The notes under the pieces were generated by a model. The model was not told the origin of the DNA, ran no database searches, and was given only the letters and a program-made list of their open reading frames with translations. Source: Thunnus maccoyii (taxonomy: Eukaryota > Chordata > Actinopteri > Scombriformes > Scombridae). Taken from it: DNA of 64,000 nucleotides. The DNA is taken from positions 10,284,501 through 10,348,500 of the forward strand of contig NC_056551.1 in NCBI RefSeq assembly GCF_910596095.1, in the 5' to 3' direction. A program made the position numbers and the translations under genes. Shown here in pieces: positions 23,801 to 34,600 of the stretch; positions within the stretch are counted from its first letter, which is position 1; each line of letters starts with the position of its first letter.

Positions 23801-26800
23801 ATATTATTGTAATTTGGTAGTGAAAGCAGAAGTTTTAAGTGATGTCATTTTTTCATAGAATGTTTCATAATTTCTGCTTTCACAGAAAATCACATAAAGC
23901 ACTGTCATCATTGTTGGTTATCAGCACGGTTATCATTTCAGGAAAGCAAGTGAGCAATGCTTTGTGAAACAAACGTTGCTGACTGTTTTTACAGTAGGTT
24001 GATTTGTGGAAGGAAGGGTGTTAATTGTAGTCTGTCAGTCTTCTAACTTTCCATTTAATTTCAATGAAATCAGTTAAAAAGTAGTTTGTGAGATCTTCTA
24101 GCTATTAGACTAGCAATTGTATGAAATACACATTAGTCTAAACTGAGATATATGAAAGCCCAGACTATGTCTGCATAATCCTTTGCTGCCGTCATAGGAA
24201 ACTTCTTGTTTTTTGCGAGTGTCTGCTGAGTAACACCAATGAATCCGTCCCCACAATGCAAAGTCTGCACTACTGTCATAGACTTGAAATAACTACCTTT
24301 AAGAAATGGCCGGTTTAGTCACAGTTTCCATGACATCTGATTTAGTGAAGGGCCCTCATTGAGAGAAATGTTTGCGTTGGTGCAAAGATACAAACTTTTT
24401 CTCTAACCAAATAAACCATTTGATGACGCTCTTTTGATGTAACACCCCAGAGAAAACCAGACTGCAGAGGTTTCACATTTTCAAAGACATCAGTCTTCAT
24501 TTCTCTCTCAGCAGATCTACATTACATTCCACAAATATCTGTCTGTCTCATGTACTGCTGAACATTTCTCCAGTAACAACCAAATTACGGAAACATGGCA
24601 ACATTGCAACGCATATTAGCTGGAAAAACTGCTGCTGGGCAATTAAGGCAGACAGCTTTGTTGACCAAAATGTCCCTGTACAGTATTGTCCGACTTTGCT
24701 GGTTCAGTCTGTGAGGTCCAAAGGCTACATCTGATTTGAATGAGCATAGATTCCTGGGCCTCTTGTCCTGTGTTGCCCTGGGACTGCAGGAATGCAAAAT
24801 GGAGCGGTCTCAGGATTAGTTTCCCCTCCTCCTCTTTTCTTCTCCCTCTTTTCCTCCTTCCTTCCCGGTGATACAGCGAGTTGAAGAGAAAAGGGAAGAA
24901 GAAGAAGAAGAAGAAGAAGGGAGGGGTGTGTGTGTGTGTGTGTGAGGGGGTGCAGATAGTTACAGAGCTCAACAAGTTTCCCACCAGCCAACAGTACAAG
25001 AGTTCAGATTACAGCCCCATAATCGGCTTGGCTGAGAGCAAAGTCCAAGTTCATTTCAGTTTGTAACAGTGTACTGGTGCAGGTATGGTGTGTGTTTTAA
25101 GTGTGTGCATGTGTAGATAGACAACACTTTGCTTCTCCTTGTTAAAAATTAGGTCAAAAAAGTCAGGAAGGAAAGCAGTGTCAGACTACCAGCTAGCTCA
25201 TCATTTCCTCCTCTTGCTACCATCTTAGCACTTTTTTCAAGTTCCTCTTGATCTGTTTTTCAAGGGTCATGTCTATCCAAACTGTTCTACTTCCCCCCCC
25301 TGAAAATTTAGTCACACTTATGTGAAAATTTGTGATTCACGGCTGGGTGTCGGGTGCCTTCTAGAAAACCTGGAAAAAGTATGCAGCAACCAGCACATTC
25401 CTGCTGTATGAAAAAAATGTCATGATCAGACTCGAGGTCAGCTCAGAGAATTTGGGTGAAAGACAAAAGCTGGTTCTTTTTTTTTTTTAACTGTACTAGC
25501 AATTTTTTAAAGGTAGAAAAACACAAAAATCCTCTGACTTTTTGCCCCGCTTTGATTTCCTTTTGACTGTTGAGAGCAGAAGGCCTGATGTCACTTCTAG
25601 GCTAGACACTGTTCCCCTAGCTTCAGCTCTCTTATTGAGGGTTTCTTTCAATAGTCTTTCTGAAAAAGTGGAACTTGTGGTTCATTATTCTAAGATATAT
25701 GAAGTAGTGAAGTAGTTGCACCCTTATGATTTTAATAAGGTTAAAGAATGATTCATTTAGCATTTAAAAAGCTGTAGCTTCCGGCCCAGCAGTGTGCTTA
25801 TAATATATTGTACAGTAGGCCTTTTTCTATTTTCCATTAAATTTAGATGCTATTAATGTTAATGGTAACACATGTTTTTTCTATGACAAGTCAAAATGGC
25901 TGCTGTGAAAAGGCCTATTCTTTCTCCCATGTCCTCTTCTGATGTCATCTTTCCAATTTTCCAACTACAGCTGTAATCTCTGCTGTCTAAAAAGAATATA
26001 TATGCTCGTTTCCATTCTTGTAGCTTAATTGTCTGTTTATTAATTGAGCTACAGCAATGAGATGGTTAGCTTAGCTTAGCATAAAGACTTGAAGCAGGGC
26101 AAACAAGCTAACCTGGCTCTGACCAAAGACAAAAAATATCTTTCTACCAGCACCCTTAAGGCTCACTAATTAACTAACTAATTTTATCAGTAAAAGCTAA
26201 ACTAAGCTAACATATCCTGGCTTTAGCTTCATATTTACTGTACCGACATGAGGGTGGTATCAGTCTTCTCATCTAACTCTGGACAAGAAAGTGAAGGAGC
26301 ATATTGAAGGCTATTTAAAGGCTGCTAAAACACAAATAATGTATAAACAATATTGTATATATTTTTATAATCCTTGCCTTGACAAATGTGTTACTGTTTA
26401 GCACCACACATTATCTTTAGCAAGGTTATGGTGTGGTTGTTTTCCTAGTTACATGTCAATGTGATTTTGAATTAAATCTCGGAACGTAGAAGTTCCAGTT
26501 TTACTTTGGCTCTCTATACTTTGTGTACCCGCCACCTTCTCTCAGTCTTCTCTATGTCTTTCCCTCCCTCCCTCTCCCCTCCGCTTTTCTCCAGGTGCGC
26601 TGACCAAGGTGAAAGACTGTCCGAAGCAGGAAGGTGAGCTACACGTCCGCTGCAACATAATCTCATGCGCCACACTGGCGGAGATCCAGCACTTCCACCG
26701 CACACGCGTACGAGACTTCCGCTCGCAGATGCAACACCACCTCCGTCAGCAGATCGGTTTCTTCCAGAAGATCACCGCCAAGCTGGAGGACGCACTCCAG

Positions 26801-26821
26801 AGATACGACAATGACCAGTAG
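17835..26821 (+). CDS. snx18: Sorting nexin-18 (SH3-PX-BAR, 555 aa)
   Basis: SNX18 bends membranes and recruits dynamin and N-WASP in endocytosis, and helps autophagosome formation. Coding exons: 17835-18598, 18880-19173, 20164-20546 and 26595-26821, phases 2, 2 and 1, 555 residues. Residues 1-58 are the SH3 domain ([20 protein letters not shown]). Residues 59-175 are a low-complexity linker with an acidic [12 protein letters not shown] motif for clathrin/AP-1 type adaptors. Residues about 217-327 are the PX domain ([45 protein letters not shown]). Residues 350-555 are the BAR domain ([50 protein letters not shown]). Words such as [20 protein letters not shown] and GLIWWMNHM fit SNX18 better than SNX33 or SNX9. 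Near residue 488 it is about 10 residues shorter than remembered human SNX18. Which of the two teleost snx18 copies this is cannot be told. Confidence 0.93.
21645..22790. repeat. Dispersed repeat family A, copy 3, split by an insertion
   Basis: The left part (21645-21699) ends in ACTTTGAAT and the right part resumes at 22295 with TTGAATAATAATTTGTGTCT. In copy 1 (5325-5815) these two parts are contiguous. The right part continues through CCACATCACACTTGTGTAAG to TTTTGAGTGGAGGGGGACTT. Confidence 0.75.
21700..22294. mobile_element. Non-autonomous hAT-like DNA transposon (595 bp)
   Basis: Terminal inverted repeats are CAGTGTTGCCAGATG at 21700 and CATCTGGCAACGCTG ending at 22294 (14 of 15 paired). 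They are flanked by an 8-bp target duplication, CTTTGAAT (21692-21699) and CATTGAAT (22295-22302), with one mismatch. Length 8 and CAG..CTG ends are typical of the hAT superfamily. There is no full transposase. A minus-strand open frame in the right half (87 codons, 22069-22332) is unrelated to anything I recognise. Confidence 0.8.
23205..23776. repeat. Foldback (MITE-like) repeat, copy 2
   Basis: Same family as 754-1325. Its arms lie at about 23310-23372 and 23609-23660, and the outer words CAATAGTCAGGTCTCCA and GAACCTATCCTTTAA are typical of the family. Confidence 0.72.
24826..24946. repeat. Polypyrimidine/polypurine tract with (GAA)n and (GT)n microsatellites
   Basis: A C/T-only-like run (about 24826-24867) is followed after a short gap by a G/A run with about nine GAA units and then a (GT)n run. 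The two purine/pyrimidine halves can pair with each other. It lies inside snx18 intron 3 and is probably length-variable. Confidence 0.75.
26040..26300. repeat. Foldback repeat family D, long form
   Basis: The left part has GGTTAGCTTAGCTTAGCATA and CTAACCTGGCTCTGACCAAA. The right part has CTTTAGCTTCATATTTACTG and GTGGTATCAGTCTTCTCATC. The AGCTTAG-type words recur in reverse complement within the element. The right end matches 37592-37640, so both belong to one fish repeat family. Confidence 0.65.
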
Positions 26822-28040
26822 GAAGGGAGGGAGAGAAGAGAGAAGTCGAGACTACAAAGGCTTTGAGGAAATGGGGAGAAGCCTGAAGAGGGGAGAGGAC
26901 AGGATGATTGATGGGTTCATCCTCCAGTAATGGAGAACATTGTATCATCCTTAAGAGAGAAAACCATGAGACTTGTGATGTGATGGATCCTGGGGCCGCT
27001 ACAAGTGTTAGATGAAATATTCCAGTCTGTAAAACAAAAAAATATATAGGCCACTGGACTGTGGAATGACAACTTCTGGGATTGTGTGGACAGCTCTGAT
27101 GAATGTAGCAGTAACATGGATTTCCTGACACTCCAGGCACATCTTGTAAGTCAGCGGGACTGCGACAGATATTAAAAACAGCTGCACTCAATATGACAGG
27201 GCTGCCTCTCAATTCCTGTTTTCAGGATCATGTGACATCTCCATGCCTCCACTGCCTCACCACTTCAATCGGGAACACATTTATCCTGACAGAAATGTAG
27301 AGATTAAACTACCCAAATCACCTAAACTGGATGTTTTCATGATTGAAAGACTGGACTAAATGAATTTAATGATTTTTGTTATCTCAGTTTGTGTTTGCTT
27401 TTACTTGAATGACCTGCTCAGTATTGTTTTGATGGGATGTAACAGTATTCAAGTGATTGTGAATTTCAGGCAAAGTGGGTGTAATCTACTCCGTGTGATA
27501 TTCATTACATTTTGAAATTTGACCTATTTCTGATGTTTAACATCTCTTAAACAACTCAGACGCTGTCACATCTTTAAACCCGTTATTGTTTTGGATTTTA
27601 GTTTGTGTCGCCTGACTTAACGCAAAAGTGGATTCAGCTCAGAGTGATTTTATGTTTTGACCGAGTGGCTGCTTATTTTAAGAAGCAGCTCCACAGTTCT
27701 GTTTTCTTTGGGATGTTTTATGGAAACCTGAGGTTGACATTTGTCTCTCTGCTTTCCCTCAGTCCGGCAAGGTCAGAGGTCAGGCTCCAGGGTACAGACA
27801 CTTTGATATAGTGGATGTTTTCTGGCATGAAGGTTTTGAACCCACATCTTCCAGTGTAAAGCCATTGAGATGTATGACTTTTTATATGATGATAAGATAT
27901 TTCAAATTCTTCTGAGGGCATAGTTTGTTTGTTTTTTTTGTTAAAAAAGCAGACAATCCTGGGGAAAACTGGCATAGTCTATGCGCTGCTTTCTGCCCAT
28001 TCATCTCCGTGAAATCAGGTCAGATCAGTGGTGTATATTG

Positions 28041-28126
28041 CTGTCAACCACAGTGTTTGCTTTTTTATACTACCACTTGGAGGGGCGCCAAAGTTGGAAA
28101 CGTTCAAATTCTACACATAGTGGCTG
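28041..28126. repeat. Short dispersed repeat E, copy 1
   Basis: It shares CTGTC-CCACAGTGT, TTTTTTATACTACCACT-GG, GCCAAAGT, CAAATTC-ACACATA and AGTGGCT with 51269-51354. About 86 bases, non-coding, located in the snx18 3' UTR region. Confidence 0.6.
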
Positions 28127-28289
28127 AAAGGATGGTTGCCCTACTTTTTATGCCAACCTGCTACTCCAAAACATTCCTGTTAAACCAACCAGTAACCAGA
28201 ATAAGATCACAGACGTTGTTGCGAGTTTGATTTCAGTATTTTGTTGCTATTGAAGGATCCACCACCAGGTGGGTTATAAAAACATTTTC

Positions 28290-28295
28290 AATAAA
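28290..28295 (+). other. Candidate polyadenylation signal of snx18
   Basis: AATAAA about 1.47 kb after the snx18 stop is the first canonical signal I see on the coding strand. A shorter 3' UTR using a variant signal is possible. Confidence 0.5.
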
Positions 28296-30276
28296 AGTTG
28301 ACATTCTTGAGAAACTTTCAACATACGACATTCTGTACTGATTAATGAGCCTGACTCAGAGCAGTCACTGCATTCAATTAGAGGGGGGTTGCTGGATGAA
28401 TACCCAGAGGAGGGTTTGGATCTGGTAAATATAGCCAATACGCTCCCAAAAAAAGGAGAATAATAGATCATAACTGAGATAGTCAATTGAATGCGTTACA
28501 ATGGTTTACAGTATTTTGTGCTGTCAGTTTTACTTTCAGAAACTGTTTCTGGTGAATGTTGTAATTTTAGGTGTGACTTCACATTCCTTTACTGGGATTT
28601 TACTCAGTGTGGTTTATAGTGGAGCAAACCAACAGTGTAGTTGTTGTTCTCAACACTGTTCACTTGGATGAGACCGTTTTTTAACACTTTTAATATAACA
28701 CAGCTGGACAGCATTTCAGTGCCTAAATGAAAGTAGAATGTATTTCAATGATGTATCTCTACAAAGGCTTTTATTGTCAGCTGTTTTCCCTAAATATAAC
28801 TTATAACTTCACTTGACCTGTTTTGTGTCTTTTGATGAATATTAACATTTTGTTATATTCAGAATATTGAAATATTTTGCTTTTGAGTTGTCACTTGTGC
28901 CAGCACCATTTACTAAAATCAGGGAAAGCCCATATCCTCAATATGAAACACACTAATCTGTTGCTTTGGGTTTGATGATATATAACAAAATACCACCACC
29001 ACCAACTACTGACATTTCACTTTTGCTAACAGTAGCACTCTGCATAGTACGCATGAAAAGAAATATACAAATACAGTGCAGTATTAAAATGATTATTTTT
29101 ACCTTGAACCATGAAAAAAACGTTGGTAATGAAATGTCAAATGTTCATGTTGTAGTAACATTCTGATGTTTTTAAGAGCAGAAAATGTATGTGAAAGCTG
29201 ATAAGATCACTTGTTTCATATCAGTCTGCAACACAGAGCAGCATAACATACACTTATCTATATCATAATGTCAGATTGTCTCACTCTTTTCAATTAAGTG
29301 AAGTTAGTATAAAAAAAGCTGTATTCAGTGTGTTTCTAGTGCAAAGTTTTTCTGACGAAAAGCCTGTTATTGCTTGTTTTTTGCAGCAGTCCAGTCCCTG
29401 ATATCTGACACCACAGTTCACAGACTGCAGGTCAGGTTTCTGCAGCCGCAGGCCCTTCATTATTTAGACCTGCCTCTTTCCCCTCTCCTCTTCGTTTTCA
29501 TTTTCTTCTTTAATGTGTTTGAATAACCATTTTAGTTAATTATTACTGATTATTCAGAATCTGCTTATTCCTTTCCTCCATAAAGATGTTCTAAAGATCA
29601 GGGTGTTTTGCTCACTATATGTGGCACATAATCCATGAAGATTTACAACTCAGAGCAGGAGTGCCTGCCAGCTGTTCATGGGGTAATCTGAAACATTTAC
29701 ATACACATGAATCTTTTGAATGAATCTAGATCTTATATACAGTACAGGGAAAGGTTGAGAAACCACCAGAGCGCAACACAGCTAATAGTTTATTCCAGCT
29801 CATTTACTCATGCTGCTGCAACATGTTTTATGTACTAACTTAAAATAACTTTTGAGCTTGAATGGCTCTATTGATCTTGAAAACAGCAATTATGACAAAA
29901 ATCCACATACTGGAAATTTTCTCACTTTCTGGAATTTATCAGGTTGCCTTGATAATCTGGATTAGGTGGCAGGCTAAAGTCTGTGAAAACATTCTGTTTT
30001 TGTTATTGATTGGCTCTGCTGGCTGAGACCTACTTCTGTAAGTCACGTAACACCTAGAGGGGGCTTATGTAATTGTCACACACTGAGCTTTTAAGTACTC
30101 AGCTATTAAACTGTTCATCCCGATTGTCAACAGATGGAAAGCTTGCTGCTGTTGTTCATTAACAAACCAAGAACATTTCCCAAAAAAATCAACTGTGACT
30201 CAAAAAAACATGAATTTAGATCCTCTTTGTCAGTGCTGATTGCATATATCTATTCAAAAGTCTTTAAGAAATATTG
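28296..30276. other. Intergenic region between convergent snx18 and the CSPG4-type gene
   Basis: A/T-rich sequence between the 3' ends of two converging genes. No exon, RNA gene or strong repeat is recognised. Confidence 0.5.
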
Positions 30277-30282
30277 TTTATT
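30277..30282 (-). other. Candidate polyadenylation signal of the CSPG4-type gene
   Basis: TTTATT on the plus strand (AATAAA on the coding strand) lies about 980 bases past the stop codon. It is the nearest canonical signal I found. Another such signal lies near 29789. Confidence 0.4.
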
Positions 30283-31262
30283 AAAAATAAACCTTTCACA
30301 GTGCATGGCAAACAGATGCAGGCATAAAAGGGTTCAAAAGATGAGAACTGAGGAAAGCTACAGTATGTCTTTACATTTCACTATCATTGTTAATAGTGTG
30401 GACTATCAGAAGCAGTCACATGACAGCTCACAGCCTTGAGCTGTAACAGTATCAGACAAAGGAAAAAAAATGTTAACATGTATGGTTTTGGAAGCTTACA
30501 GTACTTTGAGTCACATGAACAAATCAAAACTATAACACTATAATCTACCATCTGAAATACAATGTTTTGATGAAGTAACTATAAAGTCTGTGCAGTTACT
30601 ATAGGCGAGAGGTGTCAGTTGCCAGCTATATTTGAGCTAATTCAAAAATACATCAAATTTACGGTTAATGCAATACAGTCTATGTTTCACTTCCTTGTTC
30701 TGCAACAGTTCCAAAAATACAATTCTATATTGATTGCTGCTAGAGAAGTTAAAACCAACTGTTTGAAGAATCAAAGACTGTGGGATACAAAAGTGATATT
30801 TTTGCATGAAGGAACCAATGGTGGTCGTGCCCATGTCACACCATTGCAATTAAATGTTTGCAAAAACTGAAAATACCTTGAAAAGACAATGAAAAACAGC
30901 TTCTTAAGCAGTAATAACTGATTGTTTACTTTGAATAGTTCCTCACACCTACATAGCTGGGTAATGCCTTATACATGTCTAATAACAGATAGTGATTACA
31001 TTGTTAATACAACAAAGATGGTGTTTGGTTCAAGTTGGTTCAGTAATTTGACTTAAATATGATTGGCCATCATTCATTTTCTTCAAAAAAAAGAACTTCT
31101 TCGACAAATGTGCATAATTTTGTCCTCTTCTTAAAAAGTACATAACAGGTCAGATGTGCCCTAGATGACATGTATGTGCCCTGGAGAGTACACATAATAT
31201 CATTTATATCCTTCACACCAAAATACACCTCTAAGGCACAGTTTTTCTTTAAATTACTTTCT

Positions 31263-31649
31263 TTAGACCCAGTACTGGTCATCTTTAAGAGTCGGAGTAG
31301 GGGACCTCGGTCTCACAGAGGTCTTGAATCCTGCAGTGACAGCTGGGAGCACATTACAGCCAGTTACATTATCTCGTTCACTACTGTTCACACCTCTAAT
31401 ATTCTCATCACCATCAGCTTCAAATGGACCCCAGAAGGTCATCCCAGGGGCCAGACTCCTCCTTCTGGGACTTATGGGTACCCTGGGTGAAGTAGGGCAA
31501 CTTGCAGTGCCAAGCGGGGTGACTACCACAGAGGGTATAGCCACGCTCCGCTCTGGCCGGCCCAGGTAAGGGCTGCCCTCAGTAGGTGGCGACAGTGCAG
31601 CAAGCTCCTGGAAGAGCTGCAAGCGGGCCTGTTTCTCCTTTCGATGACG
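31263..31649 (-). other. Cytoplasmic tail of the CSPG4-type protein with PDZ ligand
   Basis: The tail starts RHRKEKQARLQLF directly after the membrane span and is rich in Ser-Pro and Thr-Pro sites (TSPRVPISPRRRS, RPRSPTPTLKD). It closes with QYWV, identical to the C-terminus of CSPG4, whose known PDZ partners include MUPP1, GRIP1 and syntenin. The rest of the tail differs strongly from human CSPG4. Confidence 0.85.
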
Positions 31650-34600
31650 GAACACCAGAATCAAAACTATGAGGATTATGATGAGAAGCAAACAGGCCAG
31701 CAGCGGCAGGATGATGAGGAGAGGGTCGGAGGCAGGGCGAGGGAGGACCTCCACATGAAGCGGGTGGATGTTGTCAGGAGGGTTTGATGGACCGTGTTTC
31801 ACCAGGTCAGGAGGAATGAGAGGATGTGGGATATAACTGTGACCCCCTCCAGCTCCCTCTACACTGCTCCCCGATCTTCCCCCATGACTTCCATTGCGAG
31901 TGTGGTTCGCCCAGCGGTTGTGAGGCCTCAGCTTGTGCTGAGTCCTGTTGTGGTGCTTATGTGACACAATGTCACTGTGTGTCGTGGAGCCACCTCGTCC
32001 CCCTCCTCTTCCTCCTCCTGTAGTAGTCCTGTTGTGTTGCGGCAGACGGGTCGTTGTGTGTTCACGACTTGCACCATTTGCTTTATTTAAACCAGTCGAA
32101 CCATGATGCATCTGGTGGTGGGGTAAGATGGTGAAGTGAAGCTCACCCTTCGCTGGTTGGACGTTTCCAGCCTTCAGCAGGAAGATGAACGAATCGTTGA
32201 GAGGTAAGGCAGGGGTGTGGCCTCGAGCGGTTGTGAGCGCTGATTTGTTTTTGAGAAGCTGGTTGTCGCTGTCGCTGAGAGTTTCCTCAATGGCGACCCG
32301 GCCTTGCACCACATCGCGGAACGTAAACGACTTCAGGATTTCTGATGCTCGGTTAGGATCATAGGTCATCTGCAAATGCATACACGCACAGACAATTATG
32401 TTATCAGTGACACAAGTCACCAAGGTTATATTCATCTTTCTAATCTTTTATTGACTGCATACTGTTCTGAATTTACCCTTGAAGTTGGATTTCTCACAAG
32501 CGCTTGAATTTGGTTTTTCAACAAACTCTTCACAGTATTATCATGTGGTGATAATTTTAGTTAGCTTAACAAAAAATGAATTAATTTTGTACAGAAGTTA
32601 ATGTAAAACTGTAAAGGAGGAAAACAACCTAAAAACTTGGCATGCCATGAAAAATGGTCCTTTAAACTGTATCAAAAGATGACAATAAACAGCTTTACCT
32701 TGACTAGTTTGCCATGTTTTGGTGGAGAAAGAACCTGAAAGACTGGGTCGACCCTGCTGATTCTTGCCAGCTCAGAAGCATCCATCATGGCTTTACCCAG
32801 TTTCACAGCGATACCACTGGGCACTCGTACTGGCTCCCTCAGGTAGATCAGAGGCCGCACAGTTACATTCACTGTCTGTGCAGTTACATTTCCGTATTCA
32901 ACACTGGGCGACGAGGCCGACACTGAAATTTGGAAGCTGTCCTCTGATTCGCTTAGATCAGTCATGTGGTAGACAACACGGCCAAGCTGGAGGTCCTCAT
33001 GACAGAAGGTCGTGACCTCCTGGTCGTTGATAGCAATGCGTCCGTGTCGAGGGTGTGTGGTGACTGTGTATGTGATGTTGGCTTGGCTGCGGCCATTTGT
33101 TTGAGCTGCGAACTGGTTGGTTGTCAGGACCACAGCGGTCCTGCCTTGAACAAATGACAGGCCTGTGTTGTTCACCATGGAGACAGAGGGCTTAATCACC
33201 TCCAAACTAAATAGTTTGTAGAGTGGACGGTGATGGCCATCAGTTACATTGAAGTAGAAAACTCCTGTTGAAGGCTCACCCTGACGGAGGGAACACAGGA
33301 AGGAAGTTGGAAAGAACAGAAAAACATTTTAAACAGCCCCTCCCTGTCAATTGTATTATTAAATAACAACAACCTAACTTTGCTGAAAAGAAAGAGCCCT
33401 ACTAATGGGTTACACATTTTGAGCAAGTTTTAAATCTCTGCAAGTTGTTTTCCACATCACACTGAAATGAATGGAAATCAACAGATATCTGGAAATCAGG
33501 GGAAGTACATCAAAATTACCTAAAGCCTATGTTTTGCAGAGGCTGTCTTTAAGAAGCTCTGAGTGGAAGTGCACTTTCCCTGGCATGTAAGACTATAATT
33601 TTGCAGCTTAAACGTCTGTGGTGAATGACACACAGCACAACACAGTGGGGAATAAAAAACTGAATTTAAAGCCCCCATGTGTGGGATTTTATAAGGCCCC
33701 AATGGCTTCAATGCATGCTCATTTGTCAACAAGCAAAACCTTTCACCATCAGATGCTGATCACATAAAAAATTACACACATAGGGGCTTCAGATGGACAT
33801 CCCTAATGCACACACACACAAACAAAAAGAATTAGAGCTGGTTCTTCACCTGCTGTGTAAAATGCAGCCTGCCGTGGTTGACGTCGTACTGGGTGAAAGA
33901 AGTCACCGGCTCTGGCCTTTCGCCCAACGTCAGGTAGCCATTATTGGGCTTACTAATCACAAGGTAATGCAGCTCCTCTGGAGGGGTGTCATGATCCTCA
34001 ACCTATACATGTAGATTGTGTTTATGATTATGCAAGACTTTAAAGGGAATAAGATTCAAAGACAACATATCTTATCGATAGATCAAGCACTGTGTTTTAG
34101 GATTAATGTCAATAACAGAAATGTTTGTTGGTATAATGGTGACATCTTAGTGATAACAGTCCAGGGGGAATGATCACAATCATGAATTCTATAACATGGT
34201 ATCTATGTATGTAACATGGTATGGTCTGGTATGATATTGATGTTCTGCATAAACTGTAGAGAAAAAAAACATCTGTATAAAGGATAAACAAACATTATGA
34301 AAATTATGATCTCAAACTAAGAAAAGATAAAGTAAAAATATATATTTTGACCATAACTGTGCAGTCCTACTAGAAGATACACCTGTTCACTTTGCACTGG
34401 CCCACCTGCAGATTGTCTGGTCCAAGTACAACTCTCTCTCCGACTACGACCTTCATACTTGGGGCTCTGTTCCTGATTAGTGGTGGCTGGTCGTTGACTG
34501 GTGTCACTGTGATGTTAAACATCTCCGTCACTGTCAGCCTGTCCTTGGCGCGCCGGTGAGAAACCATGTCGAATGATGAGACTGAGTAGAGAGGAGAAAA

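Larger units (their letters stand above)
20547..26594. other. snx18 intron 3 (6 kb)
   Basis: The longest intron of snx18. It holds a family A repeat split by a hAT-like element (21645-22790), a foldback repeat (23205-23776), a purine/pyrimidine and GT microsatellite tract (24826-24946) and a further foldback element (26040-26300). It ends in a long pyrimidine tract and CTTTTCTCCAG. No additional snx18 exon was found. Confidence 0.7.

Noticed and set aside
17835-26821. Identity as snx33 because of the CSPG4 neighbour
   Set aside because: Residue patterns ([47 protein letters not shown]) fit SNX18; SNX33 differs at these positions as I remember it.
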